Assembly: GCA_017311315.1 (NCBI GenBank)
Contig: CM029627.1
Location: 50,762,797-50,826,796, forward strand
Direction of reading: 5' to 3'
Length of the DNA stretch: 64,000 nt
From: Dendrocalamus latiflorus
Lineage: Eukaryota > Streptophyta > Magnoliopsida > Poales > Poaceae
Numbering within the stretch: position 1 is the first letter of the stretch; every line of letters starts with the position of its first letter. Below the pieces are notes generated by a model. That model saw nothing but the letters and a program-made list of their open reading frames with translations, made no database searches and had not been told where the DNA came from. Positions 11,955 through 23,914 of the stretch are shown in pieces. The position numbers and the translations under genes are program-made.

Positions 11955-12310
11955 GGTCAGAATAGTTGCACGAGAACGAATTGAGATCACATTCAATTCG
12001 TGGAAGAGCGTGCCTGAGACTCAGAAATGTGAGCTGCTGACCGAAATTTTGGCATCGTTCGAGATCCCAGAAGAACACCAAGACGCCGTGCAACGACAAA
12101 CCTTGCTAACGGCGTGCAAAGCATGGAAGAACTTCAAGAGCACGCTTGTCAAGAAATACGTGGAGACGGACGAAACGCCCTTTCATAAATACTCATTCCT
12201 GGAACCACAATGGGAAGAGTTCAAGGCGATGAAGACGATCGAAGATTTCAAAAGTACAAGTGCGTCGCACAAGGCCCTCCAGGCAAAAAACACACACCCC
12301 CCACAAGTGA
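11955..12310 (+). pseudogene. CACTA TNP1-like fragment (Transposase_24, Ptta/En/Spm type)
   Basis: The plus frame gives a run typical of the plant Transposase_24 domain: REKI-like VARERIEITFNSW, then KSVPETQK, then a block ending FHKYSFLEPQWEEFKAMKT, then HKALQAKNTH. In complete CACTA elements this domain is in the second gene, beside the TNP2 transposase. The HKALQAKNTHP segment also occurs at 39710-39760 inside the CACTA element at 36150. No TNP2, C48 protease or CACTA terminus flanks this copy. It is an isolated fragment inside an open frame (11809-12585) whose ends are not homologous. Confidence 0.6.
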
Positions 12311-12599
12311 TGGAGCAAATCTCGATGTTTGAATCCCCTAACTCAAACCCAACAAAATGTTTCATGGGGCAACACAAGAAAACATCACCTGCAACAAATA
12401 TCAAACCCTTCGACACAAAATGCAACCAAACTCGTTGTTTTTCCTCCAACAAACCAACTCTCAAGAGCAAACAACAAATTCTTTATTTTTTGCAAGGAAG
12501 ACCAACAACAATCTCAATGAAGAGCAGCCAGAAGTTGTTAGACTGTGGCGGGGTACCACGAGCCTTGGGAAAGTTGCCGGGTTGACCTTCTGAGCGGAC

Positions 12600-13317
12600 A
12601 TCTTCCTTTTTTGTTCTCGATCTCCACCTGCTTGCCTTCCTAACGGATGGCTTTGCTGACGAGCTGGTGGAAGTCCACGTAGTCATTAGAGATCAATTGC
12701 ACCGCGATGTTGTTGTTGAGACCTCTAGAAACCTCTCCTGCTTGGCCTTATCCGTGGCCACCTCTTCGGGAGCATACCGTGCCAGCTAGATACTCATTCT
12801 CGGTACGTCCTCCCTGACATAGAGACCTGAACTCCTTCTTCTTGAGGGTAATGGTGCCAGTAGGGATGTGGGCCTTGTGAAAGTTGTGCACAAACTCATT
12901 CCATGAGATAGCCTGTGTGTTGACATGAGCGGTGATGAATGTATCCCACCACTCAGAAGCAGGACCACTCAGCTGGTGGAAGGCAAATAGGACTATTTCC
13001 CTGTCACTGCACTGTACGATATCCAATTTCCTCCCAATGGCTATAAGCCAGTCGTCTGCATCCATTGGGTCAGAGATACCGCTGAAGGTTGGTGGACGCA
13101 TTCTCAGGAATTCGGACAAGCGGGACTGCGGGGCTTGAGTTTGTGCGGGTGGAGTGATTTGGGCAAGGTTGTTGATGGTTTGAACCAACAACTGGATCAA
13201 CTGATTTTGATTAGCCATCATCTGGGCCCAATTAGGTCCATTGGCCGGTGGCGGCGGAGGAACGTTATTGTCGTTGAGGTTGCTGTTATTGTTGCCATTG
13301 CCCCTAGTATTCATCAT
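12600..13317 (-). pseudogene. gag: Ty3/Gypsy gag (capsid region), 3' truncated
   Basis: The minus frame opens with MMNTRGNGNNN at 13317, followed by a Pro/Asn/Gln-rich linker. A gag capsid domain follows, with FLRMRPPTFSG, DADDWL, QLSGPASEWW and FHKAHIP-like blocks. These are the standard order of the Retrotrans_gag family. After about residue 175 the frame changes, and the match continues in another frame down to about 12600 with a Lys/Arg-rich tail. No zinc knuckle, protease, reverse transcriptase or integrase follows. A further open frame on the same strand precedes it (13536-14147), and an LTR with a primer-site motif precedes that (14339-15622). The gene therefore belongs to an element running right to left. 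Confidence 0.75.
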
Positions 13318-13535
13318 CTACTTGTTGCTTCTCAAGGATCAGAGATAGATCGAAAAGAGATGAAGAGGGGTTCATGTGCTCATCTCAAAAAACAAACACA
13401 AGGAAAACTTTCAAATAAACGAAATGACCAAAAGAAGCAATAATAACTTAGATAGGCTTGAGGCTGTCAACAAGGGAATAACAGCTCACAAGTAACGTCT
13501 TTTATTTATTCTTAACCAAAGGCATCCTAGGGGGG

Positions 13536-14147
13536 CTAGTTCAATTGAGCTAGGTACTTCTTCTTGTCTCCAGTACGACGTTTCTTGTGTGATGGCTCAA
13601 AGTTGGCTCCAGTGACCAAGGAATAGTTGTCACTAGCCCGCAGTACAGCTAGCTCTACCTCTGCTCGATGAAGCTTGTAGGTGACGAAGCTTAGTTCATC
13701 TAGAGTTGCCTGGTACACATAATCCTGGGATTGTGTAAGCTCCACCTGTTAGATGAGTCGAGGGTTATCTTCTACCTCCGTGGATGTGAAGAAGCTGCTG
13801 GCACTTACAGGGTACTTGCTGGGATAATATCGAAATGCGGTGCCTCTAAGCTCCATGGTGTAGATCTCTCTTAGCTGTTGGATGGATTCTCATGCGATGT
13901 CTTAGATACCGGTGAAGAAGGTATCACGCCTCTGTGGAGCATCGAAGATATGGAATGTAGCTTCATCCCCAATGTAGGCATAGATCAGCACCTCCACTCT
14001 CCAATACTCTTGCTCACCTATGGTCTGGAGGTACCCCTGGTAGACAGGGCATGCCTTGAAGCCTATCTTCTGCAGGAGGTTCCAAAGGCAAGAGGCTAAG
14101 TGACCGGCTTGGATGCCATGGGTGACATGGGTAGGGATCTCAGCCAT
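13536..14147 (-). pseudogene. Pre-gag open frame of a Gypsy element, broken by stops
   Basis: One continuous minus frame runs from MAEIPTHVTHG at 14147 to the stop at 13536, interrupted by three stop codons near 13902, 13890 and 13747. The first two look like CAA-to-TAA and CGA-to-TGA changes. The first part contains a W.L...GFK..PVYQG block. The last part has ATLDEL, YKLHRAEVELAV and a basic KKRRTGDKKK tail. I recall similar extra frames ahead of gag in some cereal Gypsy elements, but no function is known to me. Its place between primer site and gag supports the assignment. Confidence 0.55.
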
Positions 14148-14338
14148 CTACAGTTTTTGAAAAGGAAAGAGTTAGAAAACACCTTTACTAGGAAGAGGGG
14201 TCAAACAAGAGCAAGAATAAGACAAGTTGTTACGAAAACTTTTGATAATTATATTCTATAAAATAGATCCTTAGGGTGAACCAGTTCTATTCTATTTATG
14301 GTCATGTCTTAGAGTCATTATGGCTCTGATAACATCTC

Positions 14339-15622
14339 TGTCGAACCCTAGAACAACAACTCCCGGATTCTCTGTGTAAATCACACTAGTCCAGGATCAG
14401 CTAGTGCACATAGTGGATAACAAAGATAAATATCAACCATAATGACATTTATCACATAAATATAGGCATGATTGCCAAAGTTTACATCCACAGCCCATAG
14501 GCTAAATTTAAATAATAGCAACAGAAGAAAAACATTGAAGCGAAAGAACCCCAACAAGCCTGGCCACAGGCATACGACAGTAAGACACGGCCTACTCGTC
14601 CAGATTTTCACTGTAGTTGAAATCGTCTTCATCTATATGGAGATAACAAGGTGAGTATAAAGTTTACTCCGCAAGTCACACAGAGATATGCAATATAATG
14701 ATAAAGGCAACAAAGGAAGGCATATAGGGCAAGTTTGAGCGTAAAGCAGCATTTAAAGAAATACAATAAAATAGATTTAAACTGTAGATTTTAATATTGT
14801 AAGTAAAAACATAACTTAAGTGAAATAATAACATTAGTGAAGGCACCAACCTGACACCAACCTAACCACGGGCATCCCACCTGGACCATCTTTTCCAAAA
14901 ACTCTCATATGGATTCCATCCATCCACAAGCATTTTGTAAACCATTTTTGAAAAATTTAAGTCTAATCTATGAAAAAATTTACTTAGCTTGCCCATGACC
15001 GTGAGCACAGTTATCCAGGATACATTATATGCTCTGCAAAGGTTGTACAGCTTTACCCACATGACATGATCATATTGGGACCCCCTCTTGAGCTGAGTGA
15101 GACTTCTCATGGCCTACCCCACGCTCACTTTCAACCTACGCGAGAGTCAGATTGAGACCTACAAATTAGTCAGTCAGGACTGTCCCATACTAGCCTTATG
15201 GTAGTTCAAAAAGGGCTTTGCAATAGTAGCTCATAGACTGGTCCGTAATTGACTTAGGCACGAACCACATACCCGTTGTGCCTGGCAATCAACATTATGT
15301 TATCGAACAACAATGCATGGCAGCAAGCACCCACCACCTAACCATTTGTCTAAGTCTAAACCAAGTTTTTATATTTTGTTTAATGGCCAAAGGGAAAATG
15401 ATTTTTGAAGATTTGTAATTTTTAGAAATTTAACTAAAACCTTTTAAGCTATAGAAAATAGCAAATAAATCCAGAAAAATCACAAAAAAATTCCATAAAA
15501 TTCCTTGGAACACAAGGAACCCAAATAAAATTCAACTTAAGATTTTAATAATTTCACAAAAATCCAAGTGGTGAAATTTATTTTAAAAACTTCAAAAACG
15601 CTATAAAAATCAGGATGTTACA
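14339..15622 (-). mobile_element. Gypsy-type LTR (about 1.28 kb), minus orientation
   Basis: On the minus strand it begins TGTAACATCCTG at 15622 and ends GGTTCGACA at 14339. A polypurine tract ending in GGGGGGAGGTC lies directly upstream (15623-15637), the mark of a 3' LTR. Directly downstream is GATGTTATCAGAGCCA (about 14320-14335), which resembles the methionine-tRNA primer site and marks a 5' LTR. It is thus flanked by internal sequence on both sides. Confidence 0.65.
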
Positions 15623-15649
15623 GACCTCCCCCCGTAAATGGAATCTTGA

Positions 15650-16868
15650 CCCCGAGATTCAGGCTCACGAAAGGAATAGGTTACCAGGGGCGACATTGGA
15701 GGCGACATTGGAAGCGACATTGTTTAGGCTTCCCCATGGAACGCTCTGAGGTATCTAGTTGCCTTGATCTAATGATTTTCCACAACTTGCTCCTGGAGTC
15801 TTGGTAGGGGTACTTTTGAGGTTGAATGGAATTGGCGTGATTGCTTGACGCTTCTACGGACACTTGCAAGCAAAATGACCTGGCTCTTGGCACTTGAAAC
15901 AATTAAATGAAGTTGTAGAGCTTCTTTCTTTCTGAGGCTGATTGTTGACGTTGATAGGGCGGGTCTCGAAATATCATAATGAGGCATTGGAGCTGGAGTC
16001 CTGAAATCTGACGGTTGTGGTGCACGGGTTGGCTGCTATGTGTTGAATCTGGCTCTCTGTGATTGTTGCAACTGAACTCCTTGGTGAATCATCTTCTATT
16101 TGTGAGATTCTTCCACCTCATGATGAGATTCTTATATAAGTATGGCATTATCTACTATGTTTTGGAAACTAACATAGTCATTGCCAATTACTTGAACCTT
16201 CAACCTGGATTAAGTCCTCTATTGAAGTGTTTTTGATGTGCATCATCTATGGCAATGTCTTCTGGAGCATAACGAGCTAACTATGTGAACCTATTGAGAT
16301 ATTCACTTACTGACATACTCCCTTGCTGTAGCTCACAAAATTCTTCCTTCTTCATTTCTAGCACTCCATCTAGGATATGGGCATGGTGAAAAGCTATGGT
16401 AAACTCTGTCCAAGTGATGTTCTCCTACTCCTCATGCACAGCACAATAGTTCTCCCACCATTTTGATGTGGTGCCTTCTAGTTGGTGAGCGGTGTAGAGA
16501 ACTTTTTCCCGATCAGTGCACTGAGCAAGGTTTAGCTTCTTTTCCACTGAACGGATCCAATCATCTGCTTCCAAAGGCTCAGATGAATTGGAATAAGTTG
16601 GCAATCTAGTCCTCATAAATTCTACAAATCTGGGCGATGGACAATTTAGCTAAGGTGCAACGGCTACCTGATGTTGTTGATTCATCATATTGGTTAAATT
16701 TTACATCATCATGTTCATGAGTTGAGTTTGAACTGCCATGAACTGACTCAAGGTCGGATCCAGACCCATTGTGGTTGCTTGCGGTCCCTGAGTTGCCTGG
16801 TTTGCATTACTGCCCTCTGGGTCTTGCTTCATCTAACTGCGTCCTGATGAGTTCCGAGTGTCAACCAT
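15650..16868 (-). pseudogene. gag: Ty3/Gypsy gag with zinc knuckle, multiple stops
   Basis: Reading from MVDTRNSSGR at 16868, one frame runs through a gag capsid domain with RTRLPTYSN, EADDWIRSVEKKL, QLEGTTSKWWENY and FHHAHI blocks. At 15863-15902 there is a CCHC zinc knuckle (CFKCQEPGHFACKC). At least five in-frame stops interrupt it, and all could be C-to-T changes in Gln or Arg codons. The polypurine tract and an LTR follow almost at once. The element copy therefore had no pol region, or has lost it. It is a different, more decayed copy than the gag at 12600-13317. Confidence 0.7.
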
Positions 16869-18312
16869 TTTTTCTTTGCTCTGAAAGAAAAGACCACTTG
16901 CTGAGAACTGACTTCTCAAGGCTCAATAGGTAAGAGGGAAAAGCAAAGGTAAGTGGTAAACTTGTCTAAGGGGATTAACTAATGGCAACCTTAAACTAAA
17001 ACACTCACTTAGCCAAAAAAAGGCTAACAAAAGAAGCAACAACTCCACAAGAAGATTTTTGACATGACTGCATCATAATGCTAGAAGCAAAATTGCAGCT
17101 CACATCACACACAATGGCAAATAAGAAGCAAGACGATCTACACGATGCTAAAAACTATAGCAGGGTCCAAATCTAATGCCTTCAAGTCTTCGTATGCATA
17201 ATGGTCTTAGGTCCCAATTTCTGATTTTAGTAATGCGAGGGTGAGCACAATTCCACTATACTCAGCGAGCCAATACATAGAATGCAATAAATAATATGCA
17301 TGGCTTGTCAAGGAAAGGTCCGGGTTATTTTATTTGCCTTAAATTGCTTTCGAAATATGACACATAGAAATTCCTGAGACCTAGCAGTTTGAACTAAACA
17401 TACTGTAACATCCTGAAAAATGAAAATATTAAATTATGGAGTTTTTGGATTATTTTATTTGTTTTCTGTTTGGATTTGGAGTTTATGGAATTTTTCTGAA
17501 GAAAAGTTGATGGAGGTTCCAAAAGTTAAAGAAGAAATAAACATGTTTAATAGTAGAAAGTTAAAATCTAAATTAAGAATCTGAAAAGATGATCCAGAAA
17601 AGGAAGGGGAGAGAAATGGGCCTAAAATATAAAACCCTAATTCCAAAACTAATGATAAACATCTACAAAAATATATATACACATGTATGTATATATATGC
17701 ATATGCATATAAATAAATATAACAAAGAAATAATCCTTATTAAATACATGTTAGCAAAATGGAAGATATAAAATTTTAGGAAGCAAGGAAGTAAATATTA
17801 ATAATATGTGTACATATATATATACCTATATACACACACATAAATACCCAAAAGGAAAAGAAATAGAAATAGAAATAAAAGAGAAAAGAAAAAGAAAAAG
17901 AAAAACCCTTCAGCCGGGCCGGCCATCACCCCGGCCCAACTTCTCCCTTCGCACGCGGTCAGCGCTCGCGCGACCCAGTCGCGCCCCGCGCCTCGCTGCC
18001 GCGCGGCCCCACGCGCCAGGACCCCTCCCCTCTGGCCGGTGGACCCCCACGCTGCGCTCTCTTCTTCCCCCTCCTCCCTTCCACGCGCCTGCGACGCAGT
18101 TCTTCCTCGCGCTCATTTCTCTGCCGCAGCCGATCCTCCGCTTCTTCTCTCACCTCGCGGGCAATTTAAAAGAATCAGCTACAGGAGGGGGGACTCACCT
18201 CTCCCGCCCCCTCTCTCCTACAAAATCTCAGCAAGATTTGCCTCCATCCCCCCTCGCCAGCGTGAGCAGGGCGGAAGCCGCTGCTGCCTCGCCATGTGCC
18301 CCTCTCTTCCGG

Positions 18313-18327
18313 CTATAAAAACCCCGC
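18313..18327 (+). promoter_or_regulatory. TATA box in LTR
   Basis: GGCTATAAAAACCCC is a consensus plant TATA element inside the LTR at 17404-21063, in the orientation expected for its transcript. Confidence 0.5.
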
Positions 18328-19861
18328 CCGAGAGTCTCAATCGCGTCGTAATACCCTCTTCTCCCCTCCCTTGCAAACAATTGAGCCATAGTGCTCCCAA
18401 TCCCCGCCAGCGCCCTCGTCTTCCCCAGCTCCGGCGATTGCCGATCAGCCAAACCAAGCCGCCCGAGCTCAATTCCCTGCTCTGGAACCGTCTCCAGAGC
18501 AAGGTGAAGCCGACCCCCTCCTCCCTCGGGTCTCCCATCGCCTGAGCTTCGCCGGCGTCGATCACCTACCTGGACCGCCGCCATCACACGCCGCCGGCCC
18601 GCCACCGTGCTCCTCCATCCCCGCCGACATCACCAGGAGCTTCACCATCGCCCGAGGATTAGATATCACGAAGCCCCCGGACCTCTCCGGCCACCGCTCG
18701 CCGCCGGCGCCACCGCCTTCTTCTTCCTCTGCTCGGCCCCCTCAGCGAGCTGACTCAAAGGGATTTATTCCCCTTAAATGGTAGGCAAAGCCTCCCCCGC
18801 TCACTTGGTTATCGCAGCGTCTCTTCCCACCCCGCTCCCGCGGCGCGCGTTCGAGCCTCGGCTCCGCGCGTAGCGGTCGAGCATTTCTTTTCCTTTTCCC
18901 TGCTGACAGGTGGGCCCCACCTGTCGGCCAGTGTAACCAGAGCGGCCCACTGACCGCTGGGCCCCACTGATCAGTGAAACATCTGCACCGAGCCCCTACT
19001 GACAGGTAGACCCCACTGAACAGTAGTTGGACCCACTTGTCAGCGGCACGGCAAGAAAAGGACTAAAATAAAAAGAAAATGACATGTGGGACCCACTGTC
19101 AGAAGTTTCATATTTTTGGAATTAATTCAACCTAAGGAACTTCAAATAATCATAACTTTCTCATTTTAACTCCAAATTGAGTGAGACAAATTTCTAAATT
19201 CATATAAAATCAAGATCTATCTAATGGAACTGAAATTGTAATTTTTAGAGTTCATTTGAATTTCTGGTGATATTTGGTTTGATTTGTTGCTTTTCTTTTT
19301 ACACAAATTTTGGCGCGCGCTAAAATAGCTTACGAAGCGCAAGAAGAGGAGATCGAGGCAGCGACACTAGAAGCACCAGAAGATCCGGATCCCGACCACT
19401 GTGACCAAGGCGAGTCAACACTTTTTGATCATATTGAACCCAGCATTTCAAAGCTATTTCCTTTTAAATTATCAACATGCATGCTGATATTTTATGTGGT
19501 AAAATATATTCATTTCTAGAAATGGTAGTTAAACACCTAATATAACGTTTGCTAATAATGATCCGTTGGAATACTGAATGTGTGAACCTTGTCGCCCTAG
19601 CAAAAGTATAATAGTAGCATTTCGAAAATAAGTCCGTAATTGTATGCCATGCCTAGCAATTATTAGGAATCTGGGGCGAGAAATTGCCCCGAGCATCACT
19701 TTTAATCCTGAGAAAAATTTGTTGGGCAGTCATGGTGGTAATGACTGGTGTATGTTGGATATGGTTATTTTATAATCTCAAAAACCCCAACCTGCTTAAG
19801 TATCTGGGCGGATGGTTCGGAGGTGTGGTGCAGTGGAAGCACGGAATGGGTTAGTGGTAGA

Positions 19862-20518
19862 CCGCCCAGATACCACTAAGGACTGAATCTTGTCATGCCA
19901 ACCCGTGTAAAACCGTACAACCACAAGTCTGTAAAATACAACTTGGCTTAGTAGATGTACCGAACCCTGAAAGTCATCCTTCTAGGAGGTGGTGTGAAGT
20001 AGTGCAAGTGGCAGTCGGTGAGACGGCTTGAATGGGACACCCGGTGAGGGTGAAGTTCTGCTGTGGCGGGCTAGCAGGGGTGGGAAGCCAGCTGCTAGAC
20101 GTTCAGAAGGAGGACATCCCGCACAACGTATGGGACCCACCGCAAGTGGGAACGACCCATAGGGTGAAATGATGGAAGGGGCGAGGTATTTTGAAAAGTT
20201 ACTGTGATGGTCTGCTCAACCACATGACTAAGGAATCGTGTGGGGCAACGAGTTGATTATCTCTTGTGGTGAAAGTGTACAAACTCTGCAGAGTCTAAAA
20301 CTATTCGAATAGCCGTGCCCACGGTCAAGGGCAGACATGGGAACTTAACCAGATATAGTTCTATTTCAAAAACTTTGTGGGTGGAAATGGCAAAGTTGAG
20401 GGCAGAGAAAGGCCCTAGTTTGGAATTGTCCTGGGTGTCGTCCTAGTGGTAAGTTAAGCGGCTATAACGCTGAAAGAAATTATATGGTGCAGAAGCCATG
20501 TAATGGTGGATGGATTCT
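19862..20518 (+). repeat. Inverted repeat, arm 1
   Basis: This part of the LTR matches 21103-21753 in reverse orientation. Examples are AAGGACTGAATCTTGTCATG with its complement at about 21719-21738, and GGGCAGACATGGGAACTTAA with a near match at about 21273-21295. The arms are about 650 bp with a spacer of about 580 bp. Confidence 0.8.
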
Positions 20519-21102
20519 GTAACACTGATATACATGAGTATTCTTTAAAAATTCAGTCATTTCTAAAAATGCTAAGTCTTAGGAAAATTTTATATAATTG
20601 TATTCAAAAGCACTCCTGCAAATAAAAGAACCCGAGCCATCCTTTGTTTAGCCGTACATGTTAGATATTGCATTAGGTGTGTTGGCTCGCGGAGCACGGG
20701 GTCGGAGTGCTCACGCTCGCTTTTGCGACAAAATTCAGAATCAAGAATCACGTCTCCGCGCCTCAGCAACAAGATTGGACAAGATGGCAGAGAAGATAAA
20801 GACGTCAAGGGCTAGGTCGCGAACCTCCAGTTGGCTGCCTGTGGGCATGTCCTAAAGGTCCCACCTGTGTGCTTCGTTCTTCCGCTACTGCAATTTAATG
20901 ATTTCGGCCTCATCGGCCCATGAGTAAGTTTACTATTATATTTACGTTTCCGCATGATATGTATTTTGATGTCCATAACTGTAACTGTGTGCACTATCTA
21001 CTGATCCAGGGAATAGTGCAGCTAAACACAGTAGAATCCGGATTATAAAATCTGGGTCTGACACATACTGTGTTAAAGAATGCGATAGTAATAGCGGTCT
21101 AA

Positions 21103-21753
21103 ATTCCATCCATTGTTACATGGTTTCTACACCATTTGCGTACCTTTCAGCGTTATAACCGCTTACCTTATCACTGGGGCGACACCCAGGGCAACTCAAA
21201 TCAGGGCTTTCCACTGCCCTTCACTTTTCCAGTTCCACCCACAAGGTTTTTGAAATAGAACTATATCTAGTTAAGTTCCCATGTCCGCCCTTGACCGTGG
21301 ATATGACTATTCGAATAGTTTTGACTTTGCAGAGTTTGTACTTTACCCACAAGAGACAATCCGCTCGTTGCTCCACACGATTCCTTAGTCATGTGGCTGA
21401 GTAGACCATCACGGTAACTTTTCAATATATCTAGCCCTTGTTGTCATCTCACACCATGGGCTGCTTCCACTTGCGGTGGGTCCCATACGTTGCACGGGAT
21501 GTTCACCACTGATACTAGCGCATTCGGACTCCGCTCTCCACAACGCTAGTACAACTGGGAAACTTCACCCTCCTCTCGATATCCCTTTAGGCCTCCCTTG
21601 CCCTTGCAATAATCCACTCCTTTCCACTACCGGTGAGATGAGTCCGGGGTTTCGATTGATTTACTTAGCCACGTTGCAATTTGCAGACTTGTGGTTGTAC
21701 TGTTTTATATAGGAGGTCATGACAAGATTCAGTCCTTAGTGGTATCTAGGCGG
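21103..21753 (-). repeat. Inverted repeat, arm 2: truncated LTR fragment
   Basis: This is an inverted partial copy of the LTR family at 17404-21063. It stops abruptly at 21753, where CACTA transposase sequence begins. Confidence 0.8.
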
Positions 21754-22789
21754 ATTCATTCCATCTGTACTCAATCCAAACCTTATATTCCTTGGTTCTG
21801 CACCGAAGTCTGCAAAACTCCTATCGATGTTTCTCCACTGGGCGGAATCAGCAAGGTGTCTTAGCATTCCATCCTTCTTGCGCTCCTCCGAGTGCCAACG
21901 CAGCAGTTGTGCCTCCTTTGGATTTGCAAAAAACCATTTCAAACGGGGAATTATAGGAAAATACCATGCCACCTTAGCAGGATGTCCTTTCTTCACCTCT
22001 GTTCTCTCACCGTCATCTGATTGATTGTTATGTTTGTATCGGGATGCGTTGCACACCGAACATACATGCATATTTGCATACTCTTTACGGTAGAGGATAT
22101 AGTCGTTCGGACATGCATGTATTCTTTCTACTTCCATTCCCATTGGACAAAGAATCTTCTTGGCTTTATACGTGATTTTAGGCAACTTATTTCCCTCCAG
22201 AAGCATGTTCGCTAAAAGACCTAGCAGCGCGGTGAAACTCTTGTCGGACCAACCGTTGCTTGCCTTCAATTTCAATAGTTCAAGCACGACCGACAACCTC
22301 GTGTACTTTGACCTGCAGCACGTGAACAAAGGTTTCTCCGAGTCCTCCATCAAGCCCTGGAATTTAACATACTCTCTCTCATCACAGTTCTCTTCTACAT
22401 CGTGAAGCATCTGATCCAGATTGTCATCGTGCAACCTATCCGGATCCGAACAAAAATCAACATCATCCAGCGGCATATCATTCACTTCACCGGCGATGTC
22501 ATCCAGCGGCATATCATTCACTTCACCGGCGATGTCATCCGGCGGCATATCATTGACTTCGGCATGACTGGTCCAACACGTATAACCCTTTTTGAAACCC
22601 CTCCGAATCAAGTGCGCTTCAATCCGCTCGGTTCTTAAACATCTTTAATTTCTCGCAGTCAGTGCATGGACAGTATATATATTCCACCCCCTTATTCAAC
22701 ATATCCTCCTCGGCAGCTCTTGTAAAAGTAGACACGCCATTAATGTACTCTTCACTCACACGGTTCGCGGCATACATCCAGCTTTGGTC
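21754..22789 (-). pseudogene. CACTA TNP2-like transposase, first exon, truncated
   Basis: On the minus strand the exon opens after an AG at 22790 with the SWMYAA segment. It continues through AAEEDMLNKGVEY, a CTDCEK cysteine pair and a HLIRRGFKKGY-like block, as in plant TNP2 proteins (Transposase_21 family). A one-base deletion near 22625 shifts the frame; the long open frame from 22611 follows it. A 36-bp unit encoding GEVNDMP-DDIA is repeated three times (22470-22560). The match ends at the GMNP motif, where the LTR fragment begins. The paralogue at 36711 carries on past this point. Close relationship to that copy is evident throughout. Confidence 0.85.
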
Positions 22790-23249
22790 CTACGTTATGC
22801 GCATATATAACAACTTAGTATTAAAAATCAAATTAATTAATTATTATTACATATATACCACATGCATTGAGGCTTTGCTAGCTTAATTCATATTATAAAC
22901 GCAACATCTATTTCCCCAGCGATCGCTGAAGGTATATATAACCAACAATTTTGACAAATTTGGCTTCCCACATGACGGGAACTGATCATGTATGGTCAAG
23001 TAGATACAAACCATCTTCAATAACACTCACCAAAGTTTAGATCTAAATTGTAATGCAAAGAAAAATAAATTTCGTTACTAACCATATCTAGGGCAACCAG
23101 GAACGTATGAATTTTCAAAGCTCTAACTCTGCCTCCTCCCACCAAATTAACTGGCTTGAAATAGCCTAGCTTGCCTCCTGAGCGAAATGAAGATAGAGTG
23201 CAGCACCGGCTAGATCTAGATCGAAGATGCGGTTTTGAGCGGCGCAATA

Positions 23250-23553
23250 AATATGTAACAGGATTATCACAGATGGTTTTTAATAAAAACCGTCTCTGAT
23301 AATCAGCTTATCACAGACGGTTTTTAATAAAAAACTGTCTGTGATAACTCTAGATTAACACATAAAAATCGTCTGTGATATTTCAGTATCATAGACGATT
23401 CATCGGTAAGAACCGTCTGTCATACTCGTTTTTTCTGACACCATCAACACAGACGGTGTCCAAATTAAAACCGTCTGTGATAGTATCAGTCACAGATGGT
23501 TTTCTCAAACCGTCTGTGATTTAGCGTCTACTAATAGTGTTTCTGTAGTAGTG
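23250..23553 (-). mobile_element. CACTA terminus with subterminal repeats
   Basis: Many copies of TCACAGACGGTTTTTA and its complement ACCGTCTGTGATA lead to CTGTAGTAGTG at 23553, the inverted form of CACTACTACAG. This is the 5' end of the truncated element whose transposase exon lies at 21754-22789. The same subterminal motif occurs in the element at 36150-42941. Confidence 0.85.
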
Positions 23554-23914
23554 GATGTTAGGTTATTAGCTAGCGCCCCTGCCTCCGCCGTCACTTTAGT
23601 TTAAGTGGTGGTATAAAAAACCGTATTTTTAAAATACCGTATTTACAAATCTAATAATACCATATTTATCATATGTACTAAACCGTATTTACCAAAAATA
23701 CCGAAGAACAGGCCTCACCGAGGACCGCAGGCAAGGGTGAGCTCCAAGCCCGCGGCCTGCCTCGGAGCTAGAGCTGCGTCTACGGTGGCCCAATGGGGAC
23801 AGCCGCCGCATAGCAGCTTCCATCACCGGGCCACTCGAGTAACTTCGTGGGGCATGGATCAAATCCGTGGATCAAATCCTTGGTTTGAACCCATCAAATG
23901 GGACTCTTGCTTAC

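Larger units (their letters stand above)
17404..21063 (+). mobile_element. Large Gypsy-type LTR (about 3.66 kb)
   Basis: It starts TGTAACATCCTGAAAAATG and ends AATCTGGGTCTGACA. A clear TATA box (GGCTATAAAAACCCC) lies near 18313 on the plus strand in a GC-rich region, consistent with the LTR promoter. The region after it (18350-18780) has overlapping open frames without domains and is probably untranslated leader. A near-perfect palindrome, GACAGGTGGG with CCCACCTGTC, lies at 18905-18925. No partner LTR was found. Confidence 0.55.

Noticed and set aside
17806..18605. Open frames of 115-170 aa around 18 kb
   Set aside because: They surround the LTR promoter in Pro/Arg/Ser-rich, high-GC sequence and overlap on both strands, so they are composition artefacts.
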